Source: Toxoplasma gondii ME49
Taxonomy: Eukaryota > Apicomplexa > Conoidasida > Eucoccidiorida > Sarcocystidae
Assembly (NCBI RefSeq): GCF_000006565.2
Contig: NC_031467.1
Span: forward strand, 558,001-622,000
DNA length: 64,000 bases
Direction of reading: 5' to 3'
The translations under genes were made by a program, and so were the position numbers. Positions 49,895-62,559 of the stretch are shown in pieces (position 1 is the stretch's first letter; the number at the start of each line of letters is the position of its first letter). Below the pieces are notes generated by a model. The model saw only the letters and a program-made list of their open reading frames with translations, did not search any database and was not told where the DNA came from.

Positions 49895-52800
49895 ATGGCG
49901 TCTATCTATCACATTCGCCATCTAAACGGCCTCCTGATGGCGCTGGGGTTCACAGGATCCCCGCTGTCATTCGGTCTGTTTTCCTCTGGACCGAGGTTTT
50001 TGTCGGTGGCCGACGTTCTGAGATGGCTTGCACTCCAATGTACCGGCGTCAAAGAACTACCAAAGCGACCATTAGAAAATGCAGACGATCGAGTGGCTTT
50101 TGTCGAACAAATCTCCGAATTGTTAGCCCGGCACGCGAGTTTCTGCCTCGATGTAGAGACCATATATGCCGCAGAGGGTGCGGCGGTAAAGGAGCTCATC
50201 AGACTCGCGAGGACGCTCCTTAACGCAGTTCAAAGCGCCATAAACCGGCCTGCCCTTCCTGCTACATTAGAAAAGCAGTTGCAAACCATCAGCACATCAA
50301 CTGCAGTAGAGCTGATGCCCGTTTCTAGAGGGGACTGTGTTGGCCACTCGGCAGGTCGGCCTGACGGAGCATGTTGTATCGACCAGCTTGCCATGGCAGC
50401 CAAACTTCAGCAACTGAACCTTTCTCGGTGAGACGCCAACCCGATGTTTTCGCAGCTTCATAAATTCCTATTGCAAGCAATTCTCTCACACGACCAAAGT
50501 GTGACGCGAATAAATAACCGCTAGTTCGCTCGGGGCGACCCGCTGAATGAGGTTTGTTGCTTTGGCATTCGATGCTTCCTTTGGAAAAAAGACACACGTC
50601 TGGTCCTTTCATTGCTCTTCATTCTACAGTCTCCGACTAGTCCTCAGCAAAAGCTTGTCCCAGCTCACCAGAGGCTGAATAGCTTTGTAGCAGCACAAAA
50701 CATTCCCCCAGGTCAAGACTGATTCCCCTACGTCGTAGAACAGCTCGCTCTCCGCGTCGCTCGAATGATGTGGAATGTGGACTAGGTTACGATGACAGCA
50801 TTACCCTTTCGTGGTTCCGAAAACGGAGGCTCGATGAAACTCCAGTGTATCTGCCGCTGAGCAGTGTGCCAGTCCCCGATGGTCCTTCGAAGAAACTACT
50901 GAAACTGTCCCACAGTCTCGCGAGCTACCTGTAACGTTTGCCTGTGGCATACGTGCGGTTTCGCTGATATTCGCGTTTCGAGCCTGCTGAATAGCTGGCT
51001 CGGTCTACCTGAGTTTTCGGCCTTTTTCTCCTGCGTGCTAATGCTCCTACGGCGTATGCGCGCAGCTCCGCGGCCTCCCAGTTGGTTGACACTGCGGCTT
51101 CTCTTCTGCAGGCTTTCGAGCGCCACAGCAGGCCGGAACGTGTTATTCTTCGACGACGCGTTCGGGATTTCTTGCTGAGACTAGGTCTGCACTTGGACAG
51201 CGGCGCCGACCAAGAGCTGGAGCACATTCAGCTTCAGCTTGCGGAGCAACTGAGACGGGCAAAAGCGGATCTTCTGGATACGCAACACGCGTGTCTTGAC
51301 CTAGAGAATGAAGTGAAACGGACCAATGTCTCTCTTAGCAGAGTAGGGGGAACACATATTTAGATGACCGAAGAAAGATAGGTGTACGAACGCGGCAGGG
51401 GGCCGTCTCGAAAAAGATACCCGGCTCCCAGAAACAGAAGTGTAGCCCCCCCCCCAAGGCACTTTTGTAAAGAATACATGCGAGAGGTGGAATAGGACCG
51501 GCGGCTTGTTCCTCCTGAAATAACTTGTCACCCACACTCCAAATCGACTGAGTCATCTCTGTAAACTTGAAAAAGGTGCTTATATATGTGTTTACATGCT
51601 TCCGCTTGCCAGACGGACGGAAGCAAGTGGTATGAGTGCCATTTTCGCGTATGTATACACGTAAGCAAGCTTGAGAATAACAATTCGTGCTTGCCCGTCT
51701 GTGAATGGGCAGCTGTTGATGGGGCACAGAATAAAACGAACCAGTGCAGAAGAAACGTTTCTTACATGAGAACTCCAAAGGCGGCTCCAAAGGCGGCTTC
51801 AGTGTCGCTTGCGATGGACTAACAGTAGACGCCCGTTCTCTGGTGGTGTCTCTTGTTTGTCCAGTTGACTCAGGACAGCGACCGAGCACAGAAGCGTTTG
51901 CAATCCCTGCAGAATTTGAAACCAGCCTTCCTGGAAGATCACAAGAAGCTTATGGTGAGACATAGAGAACGAGGTTCTTCGCAGACTCAGCGGACCCTCA
52001 CGTTTGCATGTGACGCTTGAAGACAATATGACAAACGGGATTGCCATGTTCTTGTGTTCCTTTCAGCAACCGAGGTCTGCTTCCGTCTCGTTTTCATGTT
52101 TTTTAACCTCTCGGTGTGTGCCCGTTTGTTGCCGACGCAATGGAAATTAAGGGTCATTGTGCATGAGTAGACCTCAGGCCACACCCGTGTTAATTCCAGA
52201 ATTCCCTATAACTTGCCCATCCAGCGACTTGTTTCTTCTTCGACTCTAGTCACTAACTGGTACCTCAACCAAAAACGCCACAGGGGATATGTTTCTCTGC
52301 CTCTGTTATGCTTGCTTTTCCCCTTCATTTCTCCTTCCTTTTTTACCTCGAAGGCAGAGCTCCAAGAGACCTACGACATGTACGTCGCCTGCGTGCGCAA
52401 CGAGCGATTTCTCGAAATGGAAGCGGAGAAAAGACAGGCAAAGGCGCGAGCGGGGCTGCTCGAGCAGCAGAAAGTCCTTCAAAACATCCAACAGAAAATG
52501 AAGGACGAAGCCGCTAACCTTCTGGCGTGCAGGTTCGACAGAGGCACGTCCGATGACGAAGAGGAGGGACAGAAGGAATCCGTAAACTTAGCTCGGAAGA
52601 GAAGGTCGACCCGAGAGAGTCAGGAAAGTAAGCAAGAAGAAACCGAAAACCCGTTCACTGCTTCTGGAAGACAGCTCCCGGCTGAGACGTCGCGTCGAAG
52701 GCGACCACAAAGGCGAGGCAACGGAGAAACGACAGAAAGACGAAGCTCTGACGATGTTGAATTCTCTGAGGACATGCAGGGAAACGGGGTACGCAAAGGA

Positions 52801-54373
52801 AATCAGTTCACTGTTGCAAAAAGGTGAAACGATCCCTCGATTCCGGTGAAATGCTGGAGAGGGACGCAAAACCTCTAGGGCAAGCAGAACGCCCTTCCTG
52901 AGTACGCCTGTCGCAACTTTCCATCGGTGCCCATTTTACTCCTGATTTTCTGACCTCTCTTGTTTCCCCTTTCCTAACGTTTCTCGGTTCGTTTTGCAGA
53001 TCCTTTAGCCTGTGCCCTGTCGTCTCTTCCACGATTAGCCTTTCTTGTTCTTCTGTCATTCCACATATTTTCCCTCCTCAGTTATCACCCAGATCTGGCG
53101 TGTGTAACGCTAGTGGCATTCAGTGGTTCTTTCTTCTCCCTTTGGTTCTCGAATCAGTACCCTTCCTTTTCTTCTCTGCTCGGATTGTCTTCTCGTCTTT
53201 CCCTTCTTTCTTGCACGCTTTCTCGCAGATGCTTCCCCTCCATTCTGTGTTGTTTGCCTTGTTTTCGCTCCTGTCTCTTCCTTCGAAAAAACCCAATCCT
53301 TAGCTGTCTTCGTTTTTATCGATCAGGTGCCTCGAAGCAGGCATCACGGGAACCCTCGGGCAACATGTTCCTCCCCCGCATGTGGTGAGGACTTCGACAG
53401 CTGCGCGAGCCAACGAAACGAGAATATTGGACGGATCAATGCATACCTACACGTGTATAGACGCACGCGCATGAAAATATATAGATGTATATATATGTAT
53501 ATATACATATGTATATGCGTCTACAAATGAAGAGGGATACATGAATACAGATACATATTTTTTATATGATTAGACGTGCATATTAGTACGTGTGTGGTAC
53601 CACTGGCAACAAGCAACATGGATCAGTCTACTGTGATAGTGTATTTTAACGCTTCAAGTATTTAAATCCGCCCAGTAGGGTTTTCAAATTTAGCGTAGCT
53701 GCACGTTCCCTTGTACCGCAATCTTGTGCGGCTGTTCCGTCTCTTCTGCTCAATTTCGTCTCTCTGCCCACGAGAAGTGAACTTGTCTTCGGTCAGTCTC
53801 TACACGAAAAGGCTGCTGACTGTGTAAGCCCCGTTGCGACATCTGCTCCCTTCCCCCCCTAACAAGGCGACCTCACGGTTAGTTTTGTACAGTTTCCGTA
53901 TCTGTCTCCTTCCCTTCTCTTCTCTCTCTGTCTCTTCCTGTTCGCAGTCACGCCCTGTTCCCGTCTCTTTTATTTCTCCGCTTCTTCAGCTTCCTGTTTG
54001 TTTTCCCTGAATTAACTTCTTGTCTCTCCTTCTCTGCGGCACAGGCGAAGACTCGCAGTCCTCGTCTTTCTCGCAAGAGAGGGGAGACGACTCTGTGTTT
54101 GACAGTGACAGCTGCTTCTCTGAGGAAGAAGACGAGGAAACGCGAGCGAGAGAAGAGTTAAACAGTCAACACGATTCACACACGCACACTCGGAGGGTTT
54201 GGGGGAAAGAGAAGGAAGGAAAACTTCCCAGTCTCGACTTCCATACTTTGATGAACATTGAGGAAGATCTCGGTGAAGAAAGTGACGCTGCTGAAGAAGT
54301 CCTCACAGCGACGGAACGCCGACGAGCAAATGAAAGGGCTTATCGGCAGGCAATGGAAGAGACCCTTTTTTAG
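49895..54373 (+). CDS. CLUAP1: Clusterin-associated protein 1 / IFT38 homologue
   Basis: Six exons join in phase to 573 aa: 49895..50427, 51066..51342, 51865..51954, 52354..52788, 53327..53384 and 54045..54373. CLUAP1/IFT38 is a core subunit of the IFT-B complex that moves cargo along axonemes. Residues 1-115 match its N-terminal calponin-homology-like domain: HIRHLNGLLMALGF, SVADVLRWLALQC, DRVAFVEQISELLA and IYAAEGAAVKELIRLARTLL. Exons 2-4 form the long coiled coil, with RAQKRLQSLQNLKPAFLEDH and ELQETYDMYVACVRNERFLE as in the family. The end is acidic and Ser-rich (SVFDSDSCFSEEEDEE), again as in animal CLUAP1. In coccidia the only flagellated stage is the microgamete, so expression there is expected. 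Exon 5 (58 bases) is the least certain; it is kept because it alone restores phase between exons 4 and 6. Confidence 0.85.
53465..53575. repeat. AT-rich microsatellite in IFT38 intron 5
   Basis: Alternating atata/tgtata units in the intron between exons ending 53384 and starting 54045. Confidence 0.7.
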
Positions 54374-57012
54374 AAAGTACCTGTTCGTATGGGAGTAGCG
54401 CTAAAGTGTTGATTCGTTACGGCGTCCCACGACTCTCATCACGAGGCATTTTCCTCGTCATGTGAGTCCACTTTTTCTCCAGTTTCCTTGTTTTCGTTCT
54501 TTCTTTGTCGCCTTCATGTCTTCTAACATCTCGTTTATCGTGATCCGTGTTATCGTTGAATTGTCGCCCCGTCTGAGCCTCAGCTTTGACCCGACACTTG
54601 CCTGCCGTTGACTTCTGTTCTCGTCGAGACTGACCCTTCTTCGCTTCTCCTTTTGGCGGCTTTGTGCTCGACACCTGCTCTTCAATGAATCCCCTTTCTC
54701 TGCAACGGCGATTTTTTTTATCTTGCATGTTTCGTGTCCTTCTTCGTTCCTTGTGAAACCTTCCTGTTTCCTCTGTTGTCTTTTCATTCCCACGTCCTCC
54801 CGTCATTTTTCTTCCTTACCCTCGAGCTCTTGGTTCTTCCCTTTCACCACCCTATCGACTGTCCTCTTGAGGCTTTCTTCCTCTGTGTTTTGCCCGTCTC
54901 TCGCCTTTCCTCTCTCCTCGGCCTGTCTCCCTGGGCTGCTTTCCTGTCTGTATCCCTCACTCCGCCCCTTCCTCCTCCGCGAATTCTCCGTTTGACTTTT
55001 GTCTGACACCGGCGTTCTCCAATTATTGCAAGAGCTTGCGAGATCTCGACTAGCTCACTTCTTCGGCTATCCCGGTTCGCTGACTTGACGTCTTCACCAG
55101 TGATTGTCCTCGAGAACTACCAATCAAAAATGCAGAATGTAGCTCTCTTTGCTGCACTGCTTTCTCTTTTTGCTTTGCTGCTTTCTCTTTGCTTGACTTC
55201 TTTCTCTTTGCTTTCTCGTTCTTTTTTTCGAACCAAGCTGAAGTTGGGACGACACGACAGCTGCAAGAAACTCGGAGCATCTGAGAGACTCAGAGGCGGC
55301 TGTTTCCCAGCTGGGAAACGCAGTCGAGACACAAATGTTGGAGGAGAAAGACAACGTAGGTTGCCTCCAACTCGCGTAGCAATAAAAGTGTTATTTCTTC
55401 GAAAGAAAGAAGCAAATGACGAAAGAAATATGTGCCTGTGTAATGGTTTGCTTGTCGCTTTGGCTCAGAGAAATCCCTTACTTTTCGCGCCGTGACGACT
55501 GTCACAAAAACAGGAAGTCGACGGCAGGGATCAGAAGGCCTGACTGGGCTTCGGTGCATGCAAATAATTCAGTGGCGCATGCAATCAAATAAGACGGAGT
55601 TACCTATTAGATTATCTTCCCTCCCAATGTCTGCTGGACGTTGACATGGAAACGTATCCAGTGTAAAGTGTAAACGTAACGCAGCTTAATCTTCTCGGCA
55701 ACGCTTCCAAAGAGGCGGCGGGACATCAAAGGCGAGCCAGAAGCGAAGCTGATGTTGGAATTTTTATTTGATTTGAAGGGAACTCTTCTGGATTTCTACG
55801 TCGGAAACTCCAGTGAAAACCGACTGCAGAAACGCGACTGGACTGACAGGCAGAGCGAGAAAGGCGGAAAAAAGAAATGCACAGAAATCCCCAGAAAACA
55901 AGCAAGAGACCACCTCACAACTCCTGGCTTCCCTGCCACAGAGTGCAACCACTGTGTCATCTCGCCGCACGCCTCAATCGGAAAAAAGAAGAAAGAAAAC
56001 GGTATCTCTCCTCTCGTCCTGTTTCACGCCCTCCCCTCACCGAGAGTCCACACGCGCGGAAACACAGGAAAGATTGCCCTCCTTTCTCTTCTCACGGAGA
56101 CACAAGGTAAATGAGGGGATGCGCGAGGGTCCGCCCCGAGTGACGAGAGGCAGCGAACGCGAGGAGAGTAAAAAGCGAACATTCCTGGATCCCAGCTTTT
56201 CTGGTCCCGCAGGGCAGCCCCGCAGAGTTTGGCGAAAAGAAAAGAATCTCCGATCTCTGATTTCTTCAAGCGAACCTAGGATCAGACCAAAACACTTCAC
56301 TAATGCTACTGCGGCACAGAAGGTCGCGTTCGGTCTTGGTAAAGCGACTGCCCACCCCCAGTGTTGACTGATACAAAGAAGTTGCCATATCCTCCTTGCG
56401 CCTCCGAAAAAAAGAGACCCTATCTCCCATGCACCCACTTTAGCGCGCTTTTGTCAGACTGAACCAGGTGAGGTCGGTGTCCTGAGACAAACAACAGAAA
56501 GAGACAAAAGAGACACCCAACAAGAGACGCGCATAAAATAAACTGTCTCACATCTAGTTACCACATTGGATCTCTACAGATATAAATACATATATATTTG
56601 CTAAACCGCCAGGTGAAATAATTACAGCGTCCAAGCAGAGATGAATGCCAGTGGTGGTCAACAAGCGACAGGCAAGAAAAAAGAGAAACAAAGACAAAGC
56701 CTCTGCGGAAGGTAGGCGTTTTTCGGTGGCTGCCTGGAGGTCGTTAGATTGCGTTGTTTTACGGGGAAGAAAATGAGAAAGGCGAGACCGACGGGCAGGA
56801 CCGCCTGTATCGACAGGCAGCGGCATCGAGACGAAAAGAAGGAAACAGACCAGGCACTGAGAAAAGGAAACAAGACATAACAAGTGAAACACGGAGAAAA
56901 ACAGTTTTCCTTCTGACACACGTAGCGAGACACGAACGTTCCCGCCTTTACGATAAGATACATTCTAGCATTTGGACGCATCTACAGCGGCGGTAACCGT
57001 AACCGTTGTGCT
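54374..57012. other. Convergent intergenic region (IFT38 / CacyBP 3' ends)
   Basis: About 2.6 kb. Pyrimidine-rich on the + strand around 54720-55010, which produces long but meaningless frames. Should contain both 3' untranslated regions. I could not find a further CacyBP exon here. Confidence 0.4.
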
Positions 57013-59611
57013 TCACCAGCGGGTGATCTTTTCTTCTCCTACCTGTTTAGCAAGCACAAGGGTAATGCGGTCGCGCTTCACACTGGCACGGCACTTGGAG
57101 ATGTCGACTGGGTGATAAAGGCGATTCAGAACCAATACGTAGTTTCCGGCATTTGCTGGAAAGCGCATGCACAAGCAAAAGCGAAACATCCTCCACAGGC
57201 GCGCCTCCCTTTCTCCATTTGCCTTCGTCTTGGACGGTACAAGGAAATCCTCCCTTCATCGAAGCGCGAAGTCTCTCTGCCTGATGCCTCCTGTTAAGCT
57301 TCTTTCGAACTCTCTTCTCGCCGCCCGTCGCTGTGTCTCAAGACCGACGTCATTCCCGGCCGAGATTTCCTGAGTGCACCTTTCTTTCTCTGTTGCCTCC
57401 GTCTCTTTGGAATCTCGCTTTTCCCACGCTCTTCTCCCTACTCACTCTTTCGAGTCTCTCTCACCCTCAGTTCGCTCTCCCAGGGAACGTCATCCTAATC
57501 TCTCTCGCACTCGTCGCTCTTCTCCCTACCCTCCACCTGTCCAGTGGCTCTATTCTGGTGTCGCTGCTGCTTATGGCCTCCCATGCCGTCGACCGCACGG
57601 CCGGGATGTACAGACAGGCTTCACCTTTTTGAACAGCAAACGTACTGTGTATCGCGAGGGCTGCTCGTTCGTCGTCGAAGAAAGTGCCGAGTTGCTCCTG
57701 TTCGAAGCAAAGGTCTGCGTCCCCCGATTTAGGAGGCTCCACGAGCTTCTCCAGAGACACGTACACCCTGAGACAGACAGAGAAGAGAAGTCAGGCAAGC
57801 AAGCGAACAATGACTCAAGGCACATCCGTTGCACAGCTACGGACAACAGGACGAAGCAGAAGAGTGGCGAAGCACAGAAGACCGCAAACGAATCGCAGCA
57901 GAAAGCCTCAAAAGGAGTCCTGTGGCGCGGTGGTGTTCGGCAGTCACCGAGCACGTAGTTGTCTGTATCTCTTCATTGGAGCCACATTACGACCGATCCA
58001 CGGCTTGCAGTGGCAGAAGTCATAAAGAATGGAGTTGCCCCGCCCTCTTAGCTGGAAAATGGCACGGACGCAAGGGAGCGATGAAGAGTCATATCCTCAA
58101 ATAGAGGGCGGCTGCACAAGAGAGAGCAGAGCACCTCAAAGACAGGAAGAAAGTCGAGGAAAAAAGCACAGCAGACATTGAGCAAAACAACGCACTGAAT
58201 AGAACAGAGAAGAAGAAAAACGCACCGTTCGCCTTCCCACACAAAGGCACAGACAGCGTCGGCATTGTGCCACGGGGGGGAGGGGGGGAGGGGGGAAGCT
58301 CGGCTCTGTCTCTGCTTACAGGTCTGTGGCTTCGGCATCGTTCACCACAAAACCCACGAAGCGCGCTTCGTTCTTTGACTGCCAGCAGACACCCATCTGT
58401 CTCCCCTTTTCTTTCCGTGTCAGATTTGTGGCGGTGACGTCGCAGAACCTCACCTGACAGTTGCGCCTTCGTCCGTCCACATGTAGCTCTGAACAGCCTT
58501 GTAGGAGGCGGGCACACTACCGGAAGCCGCTGCATACGCTGCCTCGTCCGGAGACGCGAACTTGGTTGCTCTTTTCTCTGCGCCTTCCTCTGCGTGTCTT
58601 CTCTCGAGCAACACCGGGGGTCCGCCTGTGACGACGCCAGGTCCTGAGATCACCTGGACATCCAAAGGGCAGACGAAGAGAAGGAGATGGCGACGCAGCG
58701 AGACGCGAAAGCGTGACAGAAGGAACGCAGAGCTTCAAAGGCAGAGGTGAACGGGCAAGTGTGCGCGGATATGTTGGCAAGCAGAGACGGGAGTTTTCTC
58801 GAGAAGAGAGAGGAAACAGAGAGTGGAAGAAAGCAGGCTGATCGAAGCGGCGAAGAAAGTGGAGAAGAGAGGAGAGAGGAACAAAGAAGGATAGGCATGA
58901 GGTCGAGAGAAGCATAGAGTAACAAAAGGAAACGGTGTCGACAGGCGAGAGGAGACAAGACGGTCGATAGACTCGCAGTGGTCTTACTTTGACATCTCCT
59001 TGCTGCTGAGCTCCAGGCAAAGGGGCGTGAGCATAGTAGTACTGAAGCAGAGACAACAGCAGATGCATCAGGGACGCCAACGCTTGAAAGAGCAGAAGAT
59101 TTGGAGGCAAAAAGGAAGCCCTCAGAGAGAATTGAAGAATGGCAGATCCAGCGACAGAATGAAAAAATGCTTGTCACATCGCGTGTGGAGACTCGACCCA
59201 GAAGATCTATGTGTATCCACCCATGGCTCGCGCTGGGCTAGCTATCTGTCCAAAAGCCGTGCGTCCCCCGTTTTTGAGTTCACCAATAAGAGCGAGAAGA
59301 AAAACCACCCCACAAAGAGACTTTCCATCATCCCCGTTTAGTCTGTCTCTCTCTTCTACGTTCCCTCCTTCGCACATGCGCCATATAAAGCCTGTTGGGC
59401 TAGAACGAGATACACAAAGAGACTCCTCAGCGCGCACACTGTTGCTTCCGTAGCGTGCAATACTCTGTCGTAGAGCGCTCGCGGTCCTCTTAAGGTCTCC
59501 CTCCTCTTCGACTTTTCCGTCCATTTCGGTTGCTGCAGACACTTCCTCGCGTGCGTTTCTCTCGTTTTCTTTCACAGCCACGCCGGCGTCTGCGGTCGAG
59601 AGTTCGGGCAT
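57013..59611 (-). CDS. CacyBP/SIP-like CS-domain protein
   Basis: Five exons join in phase to 230 aa, close to the 228 aa of animal calcyclin-binding protein: 59611..59438, 59041..58988, 58653..58454, 57767..57646 and 57155..57013. The start MPELSTADAG is preceded by GCGAAAATG, a typical coccidian initiation context. Residues about 130-215 form the CS (p23-like) fold: YMWTDEGATVRVYVSLEKL, then LCFEQEQLGTFFDDERAAL, GNYVLVLNRLYHPVDIS, and VKRDRITLVLAK, matching the CacyBP strands including the N.L..PI motif. The end VGEEKITRW resembles the family's KKVENTRW, after which animal proteins carry an SGS tail that is missing here. A GTAGGA at the last codons could be a donor to a further exon. CacyBP links Hsp90, SIP/Skp1 ubiquitin ligases and S100 proteins. 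The specific partner here is unknown. Confidence 0.8.
58274..58297. repeat. G-rich tract in CacyBP-like intron
   Basis: Three long G runs separated by single A residues on the + strand (C-rich on the transcribed sense strand), in the intron between exons ending 58454 and starting 57767. Potential G-quadruplex on the template strand. Confidence 0.6.
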
Positions 59612-61205
59612 TTTCGCTGCGCGTGAGAAAAGGGGAAACGCAAATGAGAACGGAAGACAACCCTGGTCAGCAGCAGATGGCTTTGAGGACTGAGACTTCG
59701 TCGCGAAGCAGAGATCTGAGAGTGCGAGGCCGACAAAAACAAGAACTTCCGGGAAGGAATTAACGTCTGGTCTGCAAGCACAACAAGTACACAAGAGAGG
59801 AAACCAGGGAACGAGGCGTCGATGAGTGTAAGACACAACATTGAAACGAAAAAGCAGACCACGATGAAAGGAGACGGGTATTCCATAAACTTCGATGCAG
59901 CATATGTAGAAAAAGGGAACGTGTCGAACGAGAAGTTGACTTTGTGACGAACAGGTGATGATGTTGCGTGTTCAACAGGGCGTTCGTTCCACTCTGGAAA
60001 TCGCACCTTGAAATGTCCACCGTACTCGTGGGGGTAGCTGGGAGAAGCAGCAAATGAGGAGTAACGGGTGGCACTAAGGAATATGGGAATGTGCAGAAAC
60101 GCAGTCGCAAAATCTTCTCGTATACGTGCCAAAAGAGCTGTTTTTGTACTCTTGAGACTGGGGGCTAAAGGCACACAGTTCTTGTCGAGATCCGAATGCA
60201 CGGATGTCGTTAGAGAAGAACCGCGAGAGAGACGATTTGGTGTGGCAGGAAACGTCTTACTTTCAGGAGCCGAAGAGCAACTGTGGAATGCGTTTCTCTC
60301 AAGAGTGGTGGACCGCTTGTCCGTACTCGTGTTTTTCTTAGGGATCGACGGAGTATCTAGGCTCAGACGGAAAGAGTATACTTTAACCGCGGTTTCTACA
60401 CAAGTCACTCAGGCGGTTTTCCCGCTCTCTCCAGTGTGTCGTGTTCTCGGGGTTTCCGCGTTTAAAAAAATGCGTGTTGCTGATTTCGTTGCCGTCCTTG
60501 TTGCTCCTTTTCTTGTGTTACGCTTGACATGCACGCGCGTATTTACATCAGCGTTGGCCGGGTTTTCGCGACCGGTGAGTCTCGCCCCACCGCATTCCTT
60601 GCGAAAAATATTCGTTCTGTTCCATTTCCTTTTCCGCGCCTGGAACTCTCTCTCCAATGTGACGTTGAACGCGAACCGCCTCTTGGAGAGACAGCGCAGC
60701 AAACCCGCAAAAAGGACGTGCGTGTGTGTTCGTGTGTCAAGGTTGGAGAAAGCTTTTCCTGCACTGCAATTGCGTAGGATTCTGTCCGTCTCCGCAACTT
60801 TGCCCAACGCGTCCCGCCCGGAAATGCCAGCATCACCCAGGGTGGTGACCCACCAAAAAATCCGGAGAATATGCGTGTCCGCACAGACTCAGTTGCGACA
60901 TTCACGCACCCTGTTAGCTTATGGGGCGGAAGTCAGAGATGACATCGGGTGTTGCGAAAAGCAGTGCGCATCGGGGCCGCTTGTTTAATGGTTGGTGAAG
61001 GTATTCTTCTTCTGGGTTTTCCATTTTTTCCTTTCCATTGTCTCGTGTTTGAACGCACCGGTTTCACGGTCGCCTCTCCTCGGTCAAGTGAACCTCCAAG
61101 CAACTCTGTTGCCTTCGTGAAGAATCGAGACACGTGCGTGGCGCGTCTCGCAGCTCCCACAGACTCGCCGCTTTCCGGGTTTCTCTGTACGCTAAAAAGC
61201 ACAAA
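59612..61205. other. Divergent promoter region between CacyBP-like and thioredoxin genes
   Basis: About 1.6 kb. A + strand frame (60068-60988) stays open by chance or design. Inside it an ATG at 60471 begins MRVADFVAVLVAPFLVLRLT, hydrophobic enough for a signal peptide, followed by a good donor ACCG/GTGAGT near 60572, but I found no convincing downstream exon. It is reported as a finding, not as a gene. Confidence 0.35.
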
Positions 61206-62559
61206 ATGCCGGTCCATCACGTCACCACCGAGGCTCGTAAGTCTGAACTGCCTGCACACACACTGTCCGCCGCTGCAGTCTTCGCTGCTCCGGGCAGAGC
61301 TGCTGGAAGCCACCGATTCACGGACATTTGATTTGCTCGCTGCTCGTTCGGAAGTAAAACGCACACGCGTGTTTTCGACACTCATGGTAAAGGAATTCAC
61401 CGTGCTGTGCGGAACAATCTCAAGTTGAGACTGCGGACTTGGTACTGCTTTTGCGATTGCCACGGACGGTTCGCGACGGAAGTCCACCGGTTCATCTCGG
61501 CGGGTTCCTCTGTAACAGTTGGCTTACAACGTGTCTGCATGGAATAGTGTGGTAAAGTTCTTTTCGGCAGCTACTCGTCCCTGCTTGTCACCCAGAATGT
61601 TAACGTCATCCACAGCCTGGTGTACTCGGGTTCAGTGTGCGTCGTACGTGCACTTTTTCACTGCTGGTTTTCGTTCGTGCTTCCGGCTCTTTTGCAGAAT
61701 TCAAGAGCTTGATCGAGGAGAATGAGATGGTTCTCGTCGACTTCTACGCGGTCTGGTGCGGTAGGTTTTCCCGGACTGCTGACGGGACCTTCAGCCGCAC
61801 GTTATTCCTGGGCATCCACGAGAGTTCCGTCCTCAGAAGCCCCTGTGGAATGTGCTTTTCACCTCGAGATGCTGTTTTTTCTCCTTAGGAGTTTTGCTGG
61901 GCTGAGCTTCGTAGCTTGAGTTACTCTGTACAGAAGCAACAGTCAGCTATATGTGGTAGCCGTCAAGCCCGATTTGTGCGGCGGCCACACCAAGTGTTGC
62001 CGTACTAACCTGCGGCTATCCCGAGGGTTGAGTTCGAGGTAATAAACGTAGATCGACAAAGGATGACAGAAACACTATCAGACCATCGGTTGTGGATGGA
62101 ATTTCTTTCACACAAGTCGGCGTCTTGGGTGGACTTTTACCCACTGATATGTATGCCATTGCGTGTGTGTGTGTGTGTAGCCAAGTGTTGCTGCGGCGAT
62201 GTCGTGTCACTCTGGAAGGCGGAATTTTTGAAGGCCACCGCCGGCTTTTGGTTATGACTTCTCTCGGGGTAGAGAGAACCATTCCCAGCGGCGTGCTCAG
62301 ATTTTCCGCTGTGTTTTCTCTGGAATTTTCAGGCCCCTGCCGCCAGGTCGCACCCTTGGTGGAAGCCATGAGCGAGAAGCCCGAGTACGCGAAAGTAAAA
62401 TTCGTGAAGATCGACGTCGACGAGTTGGCGGACGTCGCTGAGAGAGAAGAAATCAATGCGATGCCCACCTTCAAGCTCTTTAAGCAAGGCAAGGCCGTCG
62501 ACACTGTGCTCGGCGCAAACGCAGAGCGCGTCGAAGAGATGGTCAAGAAGCATCTGTGA
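61206..62559 (+). CDS. Thioredoxin (classical, 106 aa)
   Basis: Three exons join in phase: 61206..61236, 61698..61760 and 62333..62559. The start lies in GCACAAAATGCC, an excellent coccidian context. The protein is a single thioredoxin fold with no presequence, so cytosolic location is likely. Motifs are FYAVWCGPCRQVAP with the redox pair Cys31/Cys34, Asp25 in LVDFYAV, KIDVDE, and the cis-proline in NAMPTFKLF (Pro76). It reduces protein disulfides using thioredoxin reductase and supports peroxiredoxins. The second intron interrupts the glycine codon of the WCGPC active site, and the first comes after only ten codons. Intron 2 holds a (gt)n run at 62162-62176. All catalytic residues are intact. 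Confidence 0.95.

Noticed and set aside
54374..55000. Long Ser/Phe/Leu frames on + and Lys/Arg frames on -
   Set aside because: They arise from strand-asymmetric pyrimidine/purine tracts typical of coccidian non-coding DNA.
60068..60988. 306-codon + strand frame
   Set aside because: Composition is mixed, with no domain. It crosses the expected promoter region of two divergent genes. Only the leader-like part at 60471 is kept, as a finding.
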